The notes: generated from the letters alone by a model not told the origin. A stretch of 64,000 nt of DNA from Kushneria marisflavi (GCF_002157205.1 NZ_CP021358.1:3348001-3412000); one strand, 5' to 3'. Numbered from the stretch's first letter, positions 9,664-20,617 are shown. Numbers and translations are program-made.

Positions 9664-10575
9664 ATCAAACCGCTTTTTTCGCACGGTCCCATTCCCGGTT
9701 ACCGAATGATCCTATGCGTCATTCTGGCGTCTTTTTTAATGTTTGCCGACCAGCGCATGAGCTGGATGGATGACGTGCGTGCCCAGATTTCCACTGTGGT
9801 CGCCCCGGTTCAGTGGGTGGTTAGCCTGCCAGCACGAGGCCTGAGTCTGGCCTCTCTGGCACTGAGCGATCAGACCCGGCTCGTCAATGAAAATCGCCGG
9901 CTTCGCGAGCGACTTCTGACCCTGTCACAGCGCGTTCAGCGCATGGCCAGTCTTTCCGAGGAAAACGCCCGTCTGCGTGAGCTTTTGAAGGCCGCGCCGC
10001 GTCAGGAAATTCCCTGGCTGACGGCAGGGCTTTTAACGCTCGACAATGATCCCTTCCTGCAGCAGATGATCATCGATCGTGGCCAGCAAAGCGGCGTATA
10101 CAGCGGTCAGCCGGTGGTGGATTCGGCAGGGCTGGTTGGGCAGATCATTTCGGTGTCGCGCTATTCAAGCCGGGTACTTTTGATTACCGATGCCAGTCAC
10201 TCGGTGCCTGTCCAGATCAATCGCAATGGTCTGCGTTTTATCGCGCGCGGTGCCGGTCAGCCCGATCATCTGACGCTGGATAATGTGCCCAATAATACTG
10301 ATATCCGCGAGGGTGACCTGCTGGTGACCTCGGGGCTGACCGGTCGTTTTCCGGAAGGCTATCCGGTAGCACGCGTCAGCCGGATCGTGCGCAACGCCGG
10401 TACTCCCTTCGCCACCGTGGAGGTCAAGCCCGTCGCGCAACTTGATCGCAGCCGCAATTTCCTGTTGCTGTTTACTCATGATCAGCTCAAGCCCACCCGT
10501 CAGCGGCTGAGTCCCGAGGCCGTCGATGCGGCCCTTCAGGTGGTTCGCCCTGGTCGTCAGGAGACGCGTCAATGA
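9664..10575 (+). CDS. mreC: Rod shape-determining protein MreC, apparent ATC start
   Basis: Bitopic inner-membrane protein of the Rod complex, bridging MreB/MreD and PBP2. One N-terminal membrane segment (MILCVILASFLMFADQRM) is followed by a coiled coil (about residues 65-105) and the beta-barrel MreC domain. Start choice: the first ATG is 9706 (289 residues) and has no Shine-Dalgarno. Reading upstream in frame gives ATC at 9664, then KPLFSHGPIPGYR, matching the family N-terminus MKPxFSxGP seen in E. coli MreC. GGGAGGAAGG (9651-9660) lies at ideal distance from the ATC. I therefore give 303 residues from a non-standard ATC; the fallback is 9706. It overlaps mreD by ATGA. Confidence 0.9.
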   Translation: MKPLFSHGPIPGYRMILCVILASFLMFADQRMSWMDDVRAQISTVVAPVQWVVSLPARGLSLASLALSDQTRLVNENRRLRERLLTLSQRVQRMASLSEENARLRELLKAAPRQEIPWLTAGLLTLDNDPFLQQMIIDRGQQSGVYSGQPVVDSAGLVGQIISVSRYSSRVLLITDASHSVPVQINRNGLRFIARGAGQPDHLTLDNVPNNTDIREGDLLVTSGLTGRFPEGYPVARVSRIVRNAGTPFATVEVKPVAQLDRSRNFLLLFTHDQLKPTRQRLSPEAVDAALQVVRPGRQETRQ

Positions 10576-11048
10576 GAGGCTATTCGGCGGTCATTCCACT
10601 GTCCTTTCTGTGTGGCCTGATCCTTCAGGTCATGCCCCTGCCTGAAGAGTGGCTTCTGTGGCGGCCCAACTGGGTGGGACTGATCCTGATCTACTGGTGC
10701 ATCATCACGCCATATCGTGTCGGCGTCTTTCATGGTTTTTTAATCGGCATGTTGATCGATCTTTTGCAGGGCACGCCGCTGGGGGAGAACGCTCTGCTAT
10801 ATGCCACCATCGCCTTTTTGACGCTGCTGCTGTATCAGCGCATGCGGATCTACGCGCTCTGGCGACAGGCCATGCTGGTCACGATCGTGTTGGCTCTGAT
10901 GCAGCTTTTCGAGCAGTGGCTGCGGGCCATTTTGCTTGGGGCGCCACTTCATCTCGAGTTTGTCTATGCAGCGCTTCTGGGTGGCATACTATGGCCCTGG
11001 CTGTTTACCCTGATGCAGATCGTACGACGACGCTTTGCCTCCTTTTGA
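10572..11048 (+). CDS. mreD: Rod shape-determining protein MreD
   Basis: Polytopic inner-membrane partner of MreC in the elongation complex. 158 residues, almost entirely hydrophobic with five to six likely membrane segments; LPEEWLLWRPNWVGLILIYW near residue 25 and the LIGMLIDLLQGTPLGENALLY stretch around 58-78 are typical of MreD. The ATG overlaps the mreC stop by 4 nt (10572-10575), indicating translational coupling. 83 nt separate it from maf. Confidence 0.95.
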   Translation: MRGYSAVIPLSFLCGLILQVMPLPEEWLLWRPNWVGLILIYWCIITPYRVGVFHGFLIGMLIDLLQGTPLGENALLYATIAFLTLLLYQRMRIYALWRQAMLVTIVLALMQLFEQWLRAILLGAPLHLEFVYAALLGGILWPWLFTLMQIVRRRFASF

Positions 11049-11131
11049 TTTCCGTTCGCTTTTGCCAGACCAGCTACCGTTCGGTGAGTCGGGGCGCCCC
11101 TTGCAGCCCTTTTTTCGGATATTCCATACGC

Positions 11132-11752
11132 ATGTCATCGCCTGATCTGATTCTTGCCTCGGCGTCCCCCAGGCGCCTTGAACTGCTCTCGACCATTGGG
11201 GTGACCGCGCGCGCGTGTCCGGTGGATCTGGATGAAACGCCGCAGCCCGATGAGCCTGCCTATGACTATGTGGTGCGCCTGGCCCGTGAAAAGGCGCTGG
11301 CCGGTCAGCGGGCGCTTGCCACGACACTGCCGGTTTTGGGCGGCGACACTGCGTTGTCGCTGGATGGTCAGATTCTGGGCAAGCCGATCCATGATGAGCA
11401 GGCCCGCTCGTGGCTTCGCCGCCTGTCGGGCCGTTCGCATCAGGTGATCAGCGCCGTGGCCGTGACCGGTCCTGCCGGGCTTTTCGAGGCCTGCGTGATC
11501 AGCGACGTTCATTTTCGAGTGATGGAAGCGCGCGAAATCAACGCTTATGTTGGTAGTGGTGAAGGACGCGACAAGGCCGGTGGCTATGCGCTTCAGGGCG
11601 GTGCGGCGATGTTCGTCTCACGCATTGAGGGCAGCTGGTCGGGCATTGTCGGTCTTCCCCTGTGCGAAACCGCGCAGCTGCTCGCACGACAGGGCGTGAC
11701 CCCATGGATGGATGATCGTGACGGCGAACGGGAGGGACGTTGTGAGCGGTGA
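11132..11752 (+). CDS. maf: Maf-family nucleotide pyrophosphatase (YhdE type)
   Basis: House-cleaning nucleoside triphosphate pyrophosphatase, probably acting on dTTP/UTP and modified pyrimidine nucleotides, as known for YhdE. 206 residues from ATG 11132. The opening LILASASPRRLELL (residues about 5-18) and the VLGGDTALSLDG segment (near 71-82) are the Maf signatures, with the catalytic Asp in GGDT. No clear Shine-Dalgarno is seen. Its last 11 nt overlap the start of rng, so the two are probably coupled. Substrate preference is inferred from gene order (mreBCD-maf-rng). Confidence 0.93.
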   Translation: MSSPDLILASASPRRLELLSTIGVTARACPVDLDETPQPDEPAYDYVVRLAREKALAGQRALATTLPVLGGDTALSLDGQILGKPIHDEQARSWLRRLSGRSHQVISAVAVTGPAGLFEACVISDVHFRVMEAREINAYVGSGEGRDKAGGYALQGGAAMFVSRIEGSWSGIVGLPLCETAQLLARQGVTPWMDDRDGEREGRCER

Positions 11753-13202
11753 AATCCTGATCAACATGACGCCTATGGAAACCCGGGTGGCCGTGGTCGA
11801 AAACGGCGTGCTGCAGGAGGCCTGGATCGAACGGGACCAGTGCCGGGGCATCGTCAGTAATATCTATATGGGCAAGGTTGTGCGTGTCCTGCCGGGCATG
11901 CAGGCGGCCTTTGTCGATATCGGCCAGAGCCGAACGGCCTTTATTCACGCACATGAGCTGATGCCCGCCGGGCATCCCGGGCAGGAAGCCGCGCCGATTC
12001 GAACGCTGGTGCATGAAGGGCAGGCGCTGGTGGTGCAGGTCATCAAGGACCCCATGGGTACCAAGGGCGCGCGACTGACCACCCAACTTTCGATTCCCTC
12101 ACGCTATCTGGTGTATATGCCGGGGGCAGCGTATACCGGCGTTTCCCAGCGCATTGAAGATGAGACGGAGCGCGAGCGCCTTCGGGACATGGTCAACGCT
12201 CAGGCCAGCGCCCGGGACGGTCTGGTCGGGGGCTTTATTATCCGTACGGCGGCCGAAGGGGTCGATGAGCCGTCGCTGGCCGCCGACATGCAGTTTCTGC
12301 TCAGACTGTGGCGCAAGATTGATGTGGCGCGCCGGGACACGAAAGCGCCGGCGGTGCTTTACGAGGATCTGGCATTACCGACCCGCACGCTTCGCGATGT
12401 CATGCGCGAGGGCATCGAGCGCATTCGGATCGATTCGCGGGAAACCCACGATCGGCTGCGTGATTTCGCCCGTGAGCTGATGCCGGCGCTGGAGTCCTGC
12501 ATCGAATATTATCCGGGCGAGCGACCCATCTTTGATCTCTTTTCAGTCGAGGATGAGCTGCAGCGCGCGCTGGAGCGCCGTGCCGATCTCAAGTCCGGCG
12601 GCTATCTGATCATCGATCAGACCGAGGCCATGACCACCATTGACGTCAATACCGGCGCCTTTGTGGGGCATCGCAACCTCGAAGAGACCATTTTCAAGAC
12701 CAATCTGGAAGCGGCCACGGCGATTGCCCGACAGCTCCGCCTGCGCAACCTGGGCGGCATCATCATTATCGATTTCATCGATATGCTCGACAGCGATCAT
12801 CAGCGTCAGGTGCTTAGGGTGCTGGAAAAGGCGCTCGAGCGAGACTATGCCCGAACCCGACTGTCCGGCGTCACCGAGCTGGGTCTGGTTCAGATGACGC
12901 GCAAGCGGACCCGGGAAAGTCTGGAGCACGTACTCTGCGAGGCATGCCCGGTGTGCAAGGGGCGCGGTACGCTCAAGACACCCGAGACCGTCTGCTACGA
13001 GATCTTTCGTGAAATCATGCGCGAGGAGCGGGCCTATTCGCCGGAGACCTATCTGGTCATGGCGGCCCAGAGCGTGGTAGACAGGCTGCATGAAGAGGAA
13101 TCGACGGCGGTGGCGGACCTGGAAAGCTTTATCGGCAAGACCATCCGTTTCCAGGTGGAACAGCACTATTGTCAGGAGCAGTACGACATCGTACTGATGT
13201 GA
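11742..13202 (+). CDS. rng: Ribonuclease G, GTG start
   Basis: Endoribonuclease of the RNase E/G family, maturing the 5' end of 16S rRNA and degrading some mRNAs. 486 residues starting at GTG 11742: GGGAGGG (11730-11736) is 5 nt upstream, and the resulting N-terminus (VSGEILINMTPMETRVA) aligns with E. coli RNase G. An S1-like RNA-binding region (GIVSNIYMGKVVRVLPGMQA, about 35-54), the catalytic Asp region (TTIDVNTGAFVG, near 303-314) and the Zn-link CEACPVCKGRG (near 404) are intact. The C-terminal scaffold of RNase E is absent, hence RNase G. Overlaps maf by 11 nt. Confidence 0.96.
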   Translation: MSGEILINMTPMETRVAVVENGVLQEAWIERDQCRGIVSNIYMGKVVRVLPGMQAAFVDIGQSRTAFIHAHELMPAGHPGQEAAPIRTLVHEGQALVVQVIKDPMGTKGARLTTQLSIPSRYLVYMPGAAYTGVSQRIEDETERERLRDMVNAQASARDGLVGGFIIRTAAEGVDEPSLAADMQFLLRLWRKIDVARRDTKAPAVLYEDLALPTRTLRDVMREGIERIRIDSRETHDRLRDFARELMPALESCIEYYPGERPIFDLFSVEDELQRALERRADLKSGGYLIIDQTEAMTTIDVNTGAFVGHRNLEETIFKTNLEAATAIARQLRLRNLGGIIIIDFIDMLDSDHQRQVLRVLEKALERDYARTRLSGVTELGLVQMTRKRTRESLEHVLCEACPVCKGRGTLKTPETVCYEIFREIMREERAYSPETYLVMAAQSVVDRLHEEESTAVADLESFIGKTIRFQVEQHYCQEQYDIVLM

Positions 13203-13204
13203 TC

Positions 13205-16200
13205 ATGTCTTCGCTTCGAATCCTGACGCGCTGGCTGCTGACCCTGCTGGCGATCATTTTACTGCTGCTGGCGGTGATCACCACATCACTGCGTCTTGGC
13301 GTGCTGAATCAGCCCAACGTGCAGCAGCAGGTGCTCGAGCTGCTGGACCTTCCGGCGCAATATCATGTGCGCTGGCAGGACCTGCGTATTGAGCTCGAAG
13401 GGCGTGATCTGGTGGTGGCGCTGAACAATCTCGCGCTGGATGGCGATAAGGGGACGCGCTCGCTGGTCTCGCTGGGGTCGCTGGAGACGCATCTCGATGT
13501 GTTTGACCTGCTGAAAGGGCAGCCCCTGAAGCTCTCTTCCCTTCGTGCGCGAGAGGCCACACTCGATCTCTATGAGACCGCGCCGGGTCAGTGGGGGTGG
13601 GGGCCTTCCCGGAAGGATAACAACGATAAGCCCCTTGAATTCACTCCCGAGCGTCTGACGGCATGGGTCGAGTCGCTGATGCAGCAATCGGCCGATTTCG
13701 AGAATGGCCGTATCAACTTTCATCCCCGCTCGACGGAGGAGGCTTCAGACGATCAGGCCCCTGATGAGGCCTCGCTCGGACACGCCTTGCTGTTGCTCGA
13801 TCGGGTGACGATCGGCAAGGCCGGAAACGGTACGCGCACGATGGCGGCTTCGGCGCGTTGGGAAGGCGCCGATGAGGCCGGCTTCAGACTGGCGGGTCGC
13901 TTCGATGATGTCTCATCACTGGATGGGCAGCTCCAGGTCAATGTCGATGCCGAGCAGGCTCGCCGTCTGGCGACGCTCTGGGACGGGCTCTGGCCGAATT
14001 ACGATTTCGAAAATGCTCGCGGGCAGGCTTCGCTCTGGGCGAGCTGGCAAAAGGGCGCCATGACATCTGCCAGGCTGTCGCTCAACGTGCCCGAACTTTC
14101 CGGCACGCATCATGACTCGGCCTTCACCCTCAATGACCTGGCGCTGGAAGCCGGCATCAAACAAACACCGGACGGCCGCTGGCACGGCGGTATCGAAAAG
14201 CTGGGGCTCGCACGTGAGGGGCAGGCACTCTCGCTGCTGCCTAAAGCCGTTGAACTTGATGCCTCAAGTGATTTTGCCGATTTCAGCGTGACCACCACGC
14301 CGCTGGCGCTCGACGATCTCTCGGCCATTTCGGATCTGTTGCCATTGCCGGACGGAGAAAGTCGCCGGATGCTGGCCGGCATGGCGCTCAAGGGCCGCGT
14401 AGAGGGTGTTTCCATTCGCCGCACCAGGGGCGGCCCCATTGAAACACGTGCAGCACTTCAAAATGCCTCTGGGCAGCCCGTGCAGCAGATCCCGGGATTC
14501 GGACCGGTGGACGGCTGGCTGACGGCCGAGGGACTTGATGCGCAGATACAGTTTGGTGCGCGCGAAACCGTATTGAACCTGCCCAGGGTCTTCCTGACGC
14601 CGTGGACGCTTGAAAACGTTAGCGGTCGGCTGTTCTTCAGTGTTGGTGACGATGGCGAGATTCGCTTTGGCGGTCGCGATATTGAGCTTGAACATCGAGG
14701 GGCCAACGCTCAGGGCGACTTTGCCCTGACGGCACCGCCGGGCAAGCCCGAGCGGTTTAACATGGATGTTGCCTTCGAAAATGTTTCCACCACCAGGCCA
14801 AGAGAGTGGCTGCCCGTACGTGCCATTGAGGACCCCGAGGTGCGGGTCTGGCTGGATAAGCGCATCCACCGTGCCGACATTCCAAAAGGGAATGTGGCGC
14901 TGCGGCTGGTGTTCAATGATGACCGCCCTAAGGCGCCCGATGAAGACAAGGTCAAGCTGTCGGTCGAGGCGCGCAATGTCAGCATGACCTGGCAGGAGGG
15001 CTGGCCGCCGGTTACCGCCCTTGATGGTCGTTTTACCATGTCGGGCGACAATTTTGATGCCGACATTACCCATGCCAACCTGATGGGCATGGTATCGCGT
15101 GGGGCAAAGGCCGCGCTTCACGATCAGCAGTTTACGCTCTCGGCGCTGGTGACCGGTGATGCGGGAAATCTACTGTCACTATTACAGAAGGCCCCGCTTG
15201 AAGATCAGTCCCTGAGCGAGACGCTCGATACCTGGCGCACCAGCGGTAGCCTGATCGGCTCGGTCAACGTGTCCCTGCCGACGACGGATCCGGAGGCAGT
15301 CACCATCGATGGCGATGCCCTGCTGAGCGGCAGCACGCTGTATTCGAAAGAGTCGGATCTGACCGTAACTGATATCGAGGGTCATGCCCATTATGGCTAT
15401 CGCCATCAGCAAAGCAGCATTACCGGCACGCTGGATGCTCGCGTTTTTGAAGGGCCGGTCAGGGCACGATTGCGCCTGATGGACGGCGGTATCGATATTT
15501 CGGGGCATGGCTATGCAGAAGGCGTGGCCGGCTGGCTGGGACTTGAGAATATCATTCCCATTGTTCATGGCCCGATCGACTACACGGCGCAGATCACACT
15601 GGGTGATGGCGGTGCGCAGATCCATGTGCAGACGCCGCTGAAAGGACTGTCACTACAGCTGCCTCAACCCTTTCAGAAATCCCCGGATACGCCGCTGCCG
15701 CTAACGCTGGACGTTGATGTGGGCAGCGGTGCCGGCGAGCTTGAAGTGGGCGATCTGGTGCGAGCGCGCTGGCGTCATAACAGCCATCAGGGGCAGGTCT
15801 GGCTGGAACAGATGCCGCCCGATGGCATTGCCTGGCCCGATCAGGAGCACTGGCAGGTCAACTGGCATGCCGATCGGCTGGATCTGGTGGCCTGGCAGCT
15901 GGCCATTTCACAGCTCTCGGATACTGCCGATGACAACAGCCGCCGCCGACGCCCGGATGCGCCGTCGCAGAAAATTTCGCCCATTGAACGCATCTCGGTC
16001 GATACTGACTGTGTTCTGTTTGGAGTGACCTGCCTTGGCAGCGCTCGAGGGGTCGGTGTTGTGCAGGGGAACGACTGGCACGCCAGCGTGGACAGCTCCT
16101 TTTTGAGCGGGACAGCGGACTGGCGTGACAATCCGGCATTACCGGTGGCCGTTCATATCGACTGGCTGGATCTGACCCCGCTCATGACCGAGGCCAAACG

Positions 16201-17086
16201 CACCAGCGAGACAGCCGAGGGGTCAGGCAAGGGCGCTGACAAGACGCTGACCGCCTATCCGCAAGGGCTGGCGAGTCTTGGGGATGGCGAGTTTGACATT
16301 GATCAGGTGCGACTCGACGGGCGCACTCTGGGCAGTCTTTCGGGCCGCTGGCACTCTGATGATCAGCGCATCGATATCTCGCCGTTACGGATTCGCATGA
16401 GCGACCTGGATGCCGACGGAGAGCTGGTGTGGGAGCAGGCCGGTACTCTGCCCAGCCTGAGTCGTCTTCGTCTTGATGCCAGTGCGGGAGACCTGGGTAA
16501 AACCATGGCCTCTCTGGGCGTTGATAATGTTTTGCAGACCGATCAGGCCAGTATCCACACGAAGCTGGCCTGGCCGGGGGCACCGTGGCAATTCGATGTG
16601 ACAAGCGTTGACGGCAGCATCGGTGCAGAGCTTGGCAGTGGGCGGCTGACCTTTGTTCAGTCACGCTGGGCCAATCTGGTGTCACTCCTGAATCTGGATA
16701 ACCTGATACGACGATTGCAATTCAATTTCTCGGATGTCACTCGCTCCGGGATTGCCTTTAAATCGGTCAAGGCCCACGCGACGCTGCATGATGGCGTGAT
16801 ACGCACGGTCGACCCGGTCCTTTTTGATGGCTCTGCTACCCATTTTTCCGTGGCTGGACAGGTGGATATACCGGCACGTACGCTGGATGCCCATCTGTGG
16901 GTCACCGTGCCGGTGACCCAGAACCTGCCGCTGGCCGCTGTATTGGTGGGCGCCCCTCAGGTGGGTGGTGTGCTTTATCTATTACACAAGCTGTTCGAGC
17001 CCTGGCTGGACCGGGTATCGCAGGTTCATTATCACGTGGCGGGTCCATGGGAGACGCCACAGGTCAAGCTGGAGCATACGCGCTGA
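13205..17086 (+). CDS. yhdP: YhdP-family AsmA-like envelope lipid-transport protein
   Basis: Very large protein of 1293 residues with a single N-terminal membrane anchor ([19 protein letters not shown], about 11-29) and a long periplasmic beta-rich body. It matches YhdP by size, by gene order (rng-yhdP-tldD as in E. coli) and by its C-terminal AsmA-like end ([20 protein letters not shown]). In E. coli, YhdP with TamB and YdbH moves phospholipid from inner to outer membrane; the same role is inferred here. The start at 13205 is 2 nt after the rng stop; the stop overlaps the tldD ATG by one base (TGATG). Confidence 0.92.
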   Translation: MSSLRILTRWLLTLLAIILLLLAVITTSLRLGVLNQPNVQQQVLELLDLPAQYHVRWQDLRIELEGRDLVVALNNLALDGDKGTRSLVSLGSLETHLDVFDLLKGQPLKLSSLRAREATLDLYETAPGQWGWGPSRKDNNDKPLEFTPERLTAWVESLMQQSADFENGRINFHPRSTEEASDDQAPDEASLGHALLLLDRVTIGKAGNGTRTMAASARWEGADEAGFRLAGRFDDVSSLDGQLQVNVDAEQARRLATLWDGLWPNYDFENARGQASLWASWQKGAMTSARLSLNVPELSGTHHDSAFTLNDLALEAGIKQTPDGRWHGGIEKLGLAREGQALSLLPKAVELDASSDFADFSVTTTPLALDDLSAISDLLPLPDGESRRMLAGMALKGRVEGVSIRRTRGGPIETRAALQNASGQPVQQIPGFGPVDGWLTAEGLDAQIQFGARETVLNLPRVFLTPWTLENVSGRLFFSVGDDGEIRFGGRDIELEHRGANAQGDFALTAPPGKPERFNMDVAFENVSTTRPREWLPVRAIEDPEVRVWLDKRIHRADIPKGNVALRLVFNDDRPKAPDEDKVKLSVEARNVSMTWQEGWPPVTALDGRFTMSGDNFDADITHANLMGMVSRGAKAALHDQQFTLSALVTGDAGNLLSLLQKAPLEDQSLSETLDTWRTSGSLIGSVNVSLPTTDPEAVTIDGDALLSGSTLYSKESDLTVTDIEGHAHYGYRHQQSSITGTLDARVFEGPVRARLRLMDGGIDISGHGYAEGVAGWLGLENIIPIVHGPIDYTAQITLGDGGAQIHVQTPLKGLSLQLPQPFQKSPDTPLPLTLDVDVGSGAGELEVGDLVRARWRHNSHQGQVWLEQMPPDGIAWPDQEHWQVNWHADRLDLVAWQLAISQLSDTADDNSRRRRPDAPSQKISPIERISVDTDCVLFGVTCLGSARGVGVVQGNDWHASVDSSFLSGTADWRDNPALPVAVHIDWLDLTPLMTEAKRTSETAEGSGKGADKTLTAYPQGLASLGDGEFDIDQVRLDGRTLGSLSGRWHSDDQRIDISPLRIRMSDLDADGELVWEQAGTLPSLSRLRLDASAGDLGKTMASLGVDNVLQTDQASIHTKLAWPGAPWQFDVTSVDGSIGAELGSGRLTFVQSRWANLVSLLNLDNLIRRLQFNFSDVTRSGIAFKSVKAHATLHDGVIRTVDPVLFDGSATHFSVAGQVDIPARTLDAHLWVTVPVTQNLPLAAVLVGAPQVGGVLYLLHKLFEPWLDRVSQVHYHVAGPWETPQVKLEHTR

Positions 17087-18549
17087 TGACAATGCCATCC
17101 CCTTCGGACACTCGATCGAATGACGCCCGGGCCCTGCTGCTCGAGGCTCACGGGCTTGATGATGCAGCGCTCAATGAGGGCCTTGAAAGCGCCATGGGGC
17201 CGGGCATCGACTTTGCCGACATCTTTTTACAGCGCAGCTGGCGCGAGTCCTGGGCGCTGGAAGACGGTGAGGTCAAGGAAGCCGGTTACAGCATCGACAG
17301 CGGCCTGGGCATTCGGGCGCAGCATCATGAGCAGACCGGCTTTGCCTATTCCAATCAGTTGAGTCGCGAAGCCATTGCCAGCACGGCGCATACCGCCTCC
17401 CTGATCGTGCGTGCCGGTCAGCGCACGCCGCCGGTCGCGGTCGAGGCGCCAGTGACTGTTGTCCCACGCTATGACAGTGCCAATCCGCTTGATTCGCTGG
17501 GCGCCGACGACAAGGTCGCCATGCTCCAGCGTGCCGACCGGATTGCACGGTCTGCGGATCCGGCCGTGACGCGGGTCAGCGTCTCCCTGAGTGCCTCCTA
17601 TGACGCGGTGATGGTGCAAAACAGTGATGGCACCCAGGCGCTGGACTTACGCCCATTGGTGCGCTTTAACGTGTCGGTGATTGCCACGCGTGATGGGCGT
17701 CGGGAGCGCGGCAGTGCCGGTGGTGGCGGTCGCTTTTCACTGACGCAGTTCGTACGCCAGGATGTGGCTGATCAGTATGCCAGGGAAGCCGTTCGTCAGG
17801 CGCTGGTCAATCTGGAGGCCATTGACGCGCCGGCCGGTCAGTTGCCGGTGGTGCTGGGTAATGGCTGGCCCGGCGTATTGCTGCATGAGGCTGTAGGACA
17901 TGGTCTTGAAGGTGACTTTAACCGTCGGGGCAGCTCGGCGTTCAGCGGGCGGATCGGTGAGCAGGTTGCCGCACGTGGCGTAACTGTTGTGGATGATGCC
18001 ACCTGCGAGGGCGGGCGAGGGTCACTCAGCGTTGATGACGAAGGCACGCCCGGACAGTATACGCCGCTCATCGAGGACGGCATTCTGACCGGCTACATGC
18101 AGGATCGTCTCAATGCGCGTCTGATGGGCATGGCGCCGACCGGCAACGGGCGGCGCGAATCCTACGCGCATCTGCCGATGCCGCGCATGACCAATACCTA
18201 CATGCTCGCAGGCGAGCATGACCCCGAAGAGATTATCGCCTCGGTGGACCATGGCATTTATGCCTCAAGCTTTGGCGGCGGGCAGGTCGACATTACCTCG
18301 GGTCGCTTTGTCTTCTCGGCAAGCGAGGCCTATCTGATCGAGAACGGCAGGATTACCACTCCGGTACGCGGCGCGACATTGATCGGTAACGGCCCCGAGT
18401 CGATGGGACGCATCTCGATGATCGGCAACGATCTGGCGCTGGATACCGGAGTGGGAGTATGTGGCAAGGACGGTCAGTCCCTGCCGGTGGGCGTCGGCCA
18501 GCCCACCCTGAAGCTCGATGCCATGACGGTCGGCGGCACTTCCGGTTAA
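17086..18549 (+). CDS. tldD: Metalloprotease TldD
   Basis: Subunit of the TldD/TldE heterodimeric Zn protease that degrades unfolded peptides and matures microcins or other modified peptides and antitoxins. 487 residues. The zinc motif [11 protein letters not shown], with H267, E268 and H272, shows that this is the catalytic subunit. The start at 17086 overlaps the yhdP stop; a second ATG two codons on is equally possible. Its partner pmbA (tldE) lies about 700 nt downstream, with convergent darP between them. Confidence 0.96.
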   Translation: MTMPSPSDTRSNDARALLLEAHGLDDAALNEGLESAMGPGIDFADIFLQRSWRESWALEDGEVKEAGYSIDSGLGIRAQHHEQTGFAYSNQLSREAIASTAHTASLIVRAGQRTPPVAVEAPVTVVPRYDSANPLDSLGADDKVAMLQRADRIARSADPAVTRVSVSLSASYDAVMVQNSDGTQALDLRPLVRFNVSVIATRDGRRERGSAGGGGRFSLTQFVRQDVADQYAREAVRQALVNLEAIDAPAGQLPVVLGNGWPGVLLHEAVGHGLEGDFNRRGSSAFSGRIGEQVAARGVTVVDDATCEGGRGSLSVDDEGTPGQYTPLIEDGILTGYMQDRLNARLMGMAPTGNGRRESYAHLPMPRMTNTYMLAGEHDPEEIIASVDHGIYASSFGGGQVDITSGRFVFSASEAYLIENGRITTPVRGATLIGNGPESMGRISMIGNDLALDTGVGVCGKDGQSLPVGVGQPTLKLDAMTVGGTSG

Positions 18550-18570
18550 AGCGGCCGACCTGGTGCATAC

Positions 18571-19137
18571 CTAGAGCCCGGCGGTATCGCGAATCAGGCG
18601 AAAGAGCTTTCGAGCACTCGCGGGAGGTTTTTCCGCGGCGCGTTCCGCCCGGGCATTACGTACCAGTTGCCCCAGTGCCTGCCGATCCACATCCGGGTAT
18701 TCGCTGACGAAGGCCGTAACGGTATCGTTATCGCCTTCGATCAGGCGGTCACGCCACTGTTCAAGGTGATGAAAGCCCAGTTCGCGCTGACGCTTTTCAC
18801 GGGACATGTTGTCGAGTTCGGTACGAATCTCGTCGAGGTGTTCGTGACGCATGACCTTGCCTACATACTGCATGTGACGGCGTCGGGCTTCGCGCGAGGT
18901 AATCCGTCGGGTTTCGTCGATGGCCGCCAGCAGGTCATCGGAAAGCGGCAGGCGTGCACGCTCGGTCTCGGACATGGCGATGATCTGTTCGCCCAGTTCC
19001 TTCAGGTCCTGCGCTTCCTGTTTCAGGCGGGTCTTGTTGGGGCGGCCATTGTCATGATGAAACTCATCATGCTGGCTATCGGTATCAGACGACGGCTCCT
19101 CGACTGAGGGCGCGCGTGATTTTTTTCGTGGCGACAT
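18571..19137 (-). CDS. darP: Ribosome biogenesis factor DarP (YjgA, DUF615)
   Basis: Small basic helical protein of 188 residues that binds late pre-50S particles and helps the peptidyl-transferase centre mature, as shown for E. coli DarP. ATG 19137 is preceded by GGAG at about 8 nt; upstream in-frame codons lack family similarity. The N-terminal 40 residues are charged and low-complexity (PRKKSR, EEPSSDTDSQHDE). The conserved body follows (RPNKTRLKQEAQDLKELGE, ARRRHMQYVGKVMR, FVSEYPDVDRQALGQLVRNA). Divergent from pmbA, an association also found in E. coli. It converges with tldD over 21 nt without a visible terminator. Confidence 0.93.
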   Translation of the reverse strand: MSPRKKSRAPSVEEPSSDTDSQHDEFHHDNGRPNKTRLKQEAQDLKELGEQIIAMSETERARLPLSDDLLAAIDETRRITSREARRRHMQYVGKVMRHEHLDEIRTELDNMSREKRQRELGFHHLEQWRDRLIEGDNDTVTAFVSEYPDVDRQALGQLVRNARAERAAEKPPASARKLFRLIRDTAGL

Positions 19138-19180
19138 GCAAGAGCTCCGGCAAGCGAAGGACAAATAAACAAGGGGGGAG

Positions 19181-19189
19181 AGTATATCA
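19181..19189 (-). promoter_or_regulatory. Extended -10 element for darP
   Basis: On the minus strand TGATATACT gives an extended -10 (TG-n-TATACT) about 45 nt upstream of the darP ATG, inside the 88-bp darP/pmbA divergent region. No good -35 accompanies it, which is tolerable for extended -10 promoters. Confidence 0.35.
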
Positions 19190-19225
19190 GGCTCGTTCCC
19201 CCTCCAGGGCAGACAGGAGAGCGCC

Positions 19226-20563
19226 ATGGCGAGCACACTCGATATAGATGGTCAGCAGGCAGCACTGGAAGCGGCCGTGACGCAGGCACTGGAACATGCC
19301 CGTCGCGCCGGGGCCGATGCCTGCGAGATTGGTGCCAGTGTCCAGCAGGGCATGGAAATCAACGTCCGCAAGGGCAGCGTCGAGACACTGGAAATGGCGC
19401 GGGATCAGGGCATTGGCGTCACGCTTTACCTCGGGAAGCGGCGGGCCAGCGTCTCCAGCAGTGATGCATCACAGACCTCGCTGATGGATGCCGTCAAACG
19501 GGCACTCGATATTGCTCGCTATACGGCCGAGGATCCGGCTGCCGGACTGGCGGATCCGGCGTTGCTGGCACGTGAGCTGCCCGATATGGGCGTTCATCAT
19601 CCCTGGACGCTGGCACCTGATGATGGCATCGAACTGGCCAGGCGCTGTGAGCAGGGCGGGCTTGCCGTGGCGGGCATCGACAGCAGTGATGGCGCCTCGC
19701 TTACGACCAGCGAGGGCGTGAGCGTCTACGGCAATAGCCATGGCTTTCTGGGGGCGACTCGGGCCAGCCATCACGCGCTTTCTTGCATGATGATTGCCCG
19801 AGACGATGCCGGAATGCAGCGTGATCATGACTATACCGTCAGCTGTGACCCCTCACATCTCAGGGTGCCCGAATCTGTCGGACGTGTGGCCGCCGAGCAG
19901 GCCATGGCGCGTCTGGGATCGCGGCCAATGGATACCGGCAGGATGCCGGTGATTTTCACGCCCAATATGGCGCGGTCCCTGATCGGACACCTGCTCAACG
20001 CCATTGCCGGAGGCGCCATTTTCCGCGAGTCCTCCTTTCTATGCGATGCGATGGGGGAGTCTCTCTTTCCTGAATGGTTGAGTCTGGGCGAACGTCCGCG
20101 CGAGTATGGTGCCATCGCCAGCAGTGCCTATGACGATGAGGGGGTCTATACGCGAGATAATGACTTCATCGTGGATGGGCGGCTGGCCAGCTGGATGCTC
20201 TCAAGCTACAGCGCACGGCGGCTGGGGCTTGTCACCACCGGCAACTCTGGTGGGGCGCGCAACGTACGCCTGCAGGCGCCATTGACGTCTCATGAGGCAC
20301 TGATGGCCAATATCGAGCGTGGCGTCATGGTCACCGAGCTGATGGGACAGGGCGTCAATACGGTCACGGGCGATTACTCCCGTGGTGCCGCAGGCTTTCT
20401 TGTCGAGAAGGGCCGAATTGTGGCCCCGGTGGAAGAGTTCACCATTGCCGGCAATCTGCGGGACATGTTCGGCAATCTCGTGGGGCTGGGCGATGACATC
20501 GATCGACGCAGCAGCGTGCATACCGGCAGCTGGCTGATTGACGACATGATGGTGGCTGGCTAG
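19226..20563 (+). CDS. pmbA: Metalloprotease-associated protein PmbA (TldE)
   Basis: Non-catalytic partner of TldD in the TldD/E peptidase. 445 residues, the normal size. It shares the TldD fold (EINVRKGSVETLEMARDQG near 48-66; GVMVTELMGQGVNTVTGDYS near 367-386) but has no HExxxH motif, as expected for TldE. AGGAG lies 6 nt upstream of ATG 19226. Divergent from darP. A hairpin at 20577-20604 follows before convergent mgtE. Confidence 0.96.
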   Translation: MASTLDIDGQQAALEAAVTQALEHARRAGADACEIGASVQQGMEINVRKGSVETLEMARDQGIGVTLYLGKRRASVSSSDASQTSLMDAVKRALDIARYTAEDPAAGLADPALLARELPDMGVHHPWTLAPDDGIELARRCEQGGLAVAGIDSSDGASLTTSEGVSVYGNSHGFLGATRASHHALSCMMIARDDAGMQRDHDYTVSCDPSHLRVPESVGRVAAEQAMARLGSRPMDTGRMPVIFTPNMARSLIGHLLNAIAGGAIFRESSFLCDAMGESLFPEWLSLGERPREYGAIASSAYDDEGVYTRDNDFIVDGRLASWMLSSYSARRLGLVTTGNSGGARNVRLQAPLTSHEALMANIERGVMVTELMGQGVNTVTGDYSRGAAGFLVEKGRIVAPVEEFTIAGNLRDMFGNLVGLGDDIDRRSSVHTGSWLIDDMMVAG

Positions 20564-20576
20564 ATAGATAGTGATG

Positions 20577-20604
20577 CCTTCAGGGCAGGGTGATGCCCTG
20601 AAGG
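20577..20604. terminator. Hairpin between convergent pmbA and mgtE
   Basis: CCTTCAGGGCA (20577-20587), 6-nt loop, TGCCCTGAAGG (20594-20604): perfect 11-bp stem between two convergent stops. T-runs are poor on both sides, so it may terminate weakly or act with Rho. Confidence 0.5.
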
Positions 20605-20617
20605 ACCTGGCGTTTTA

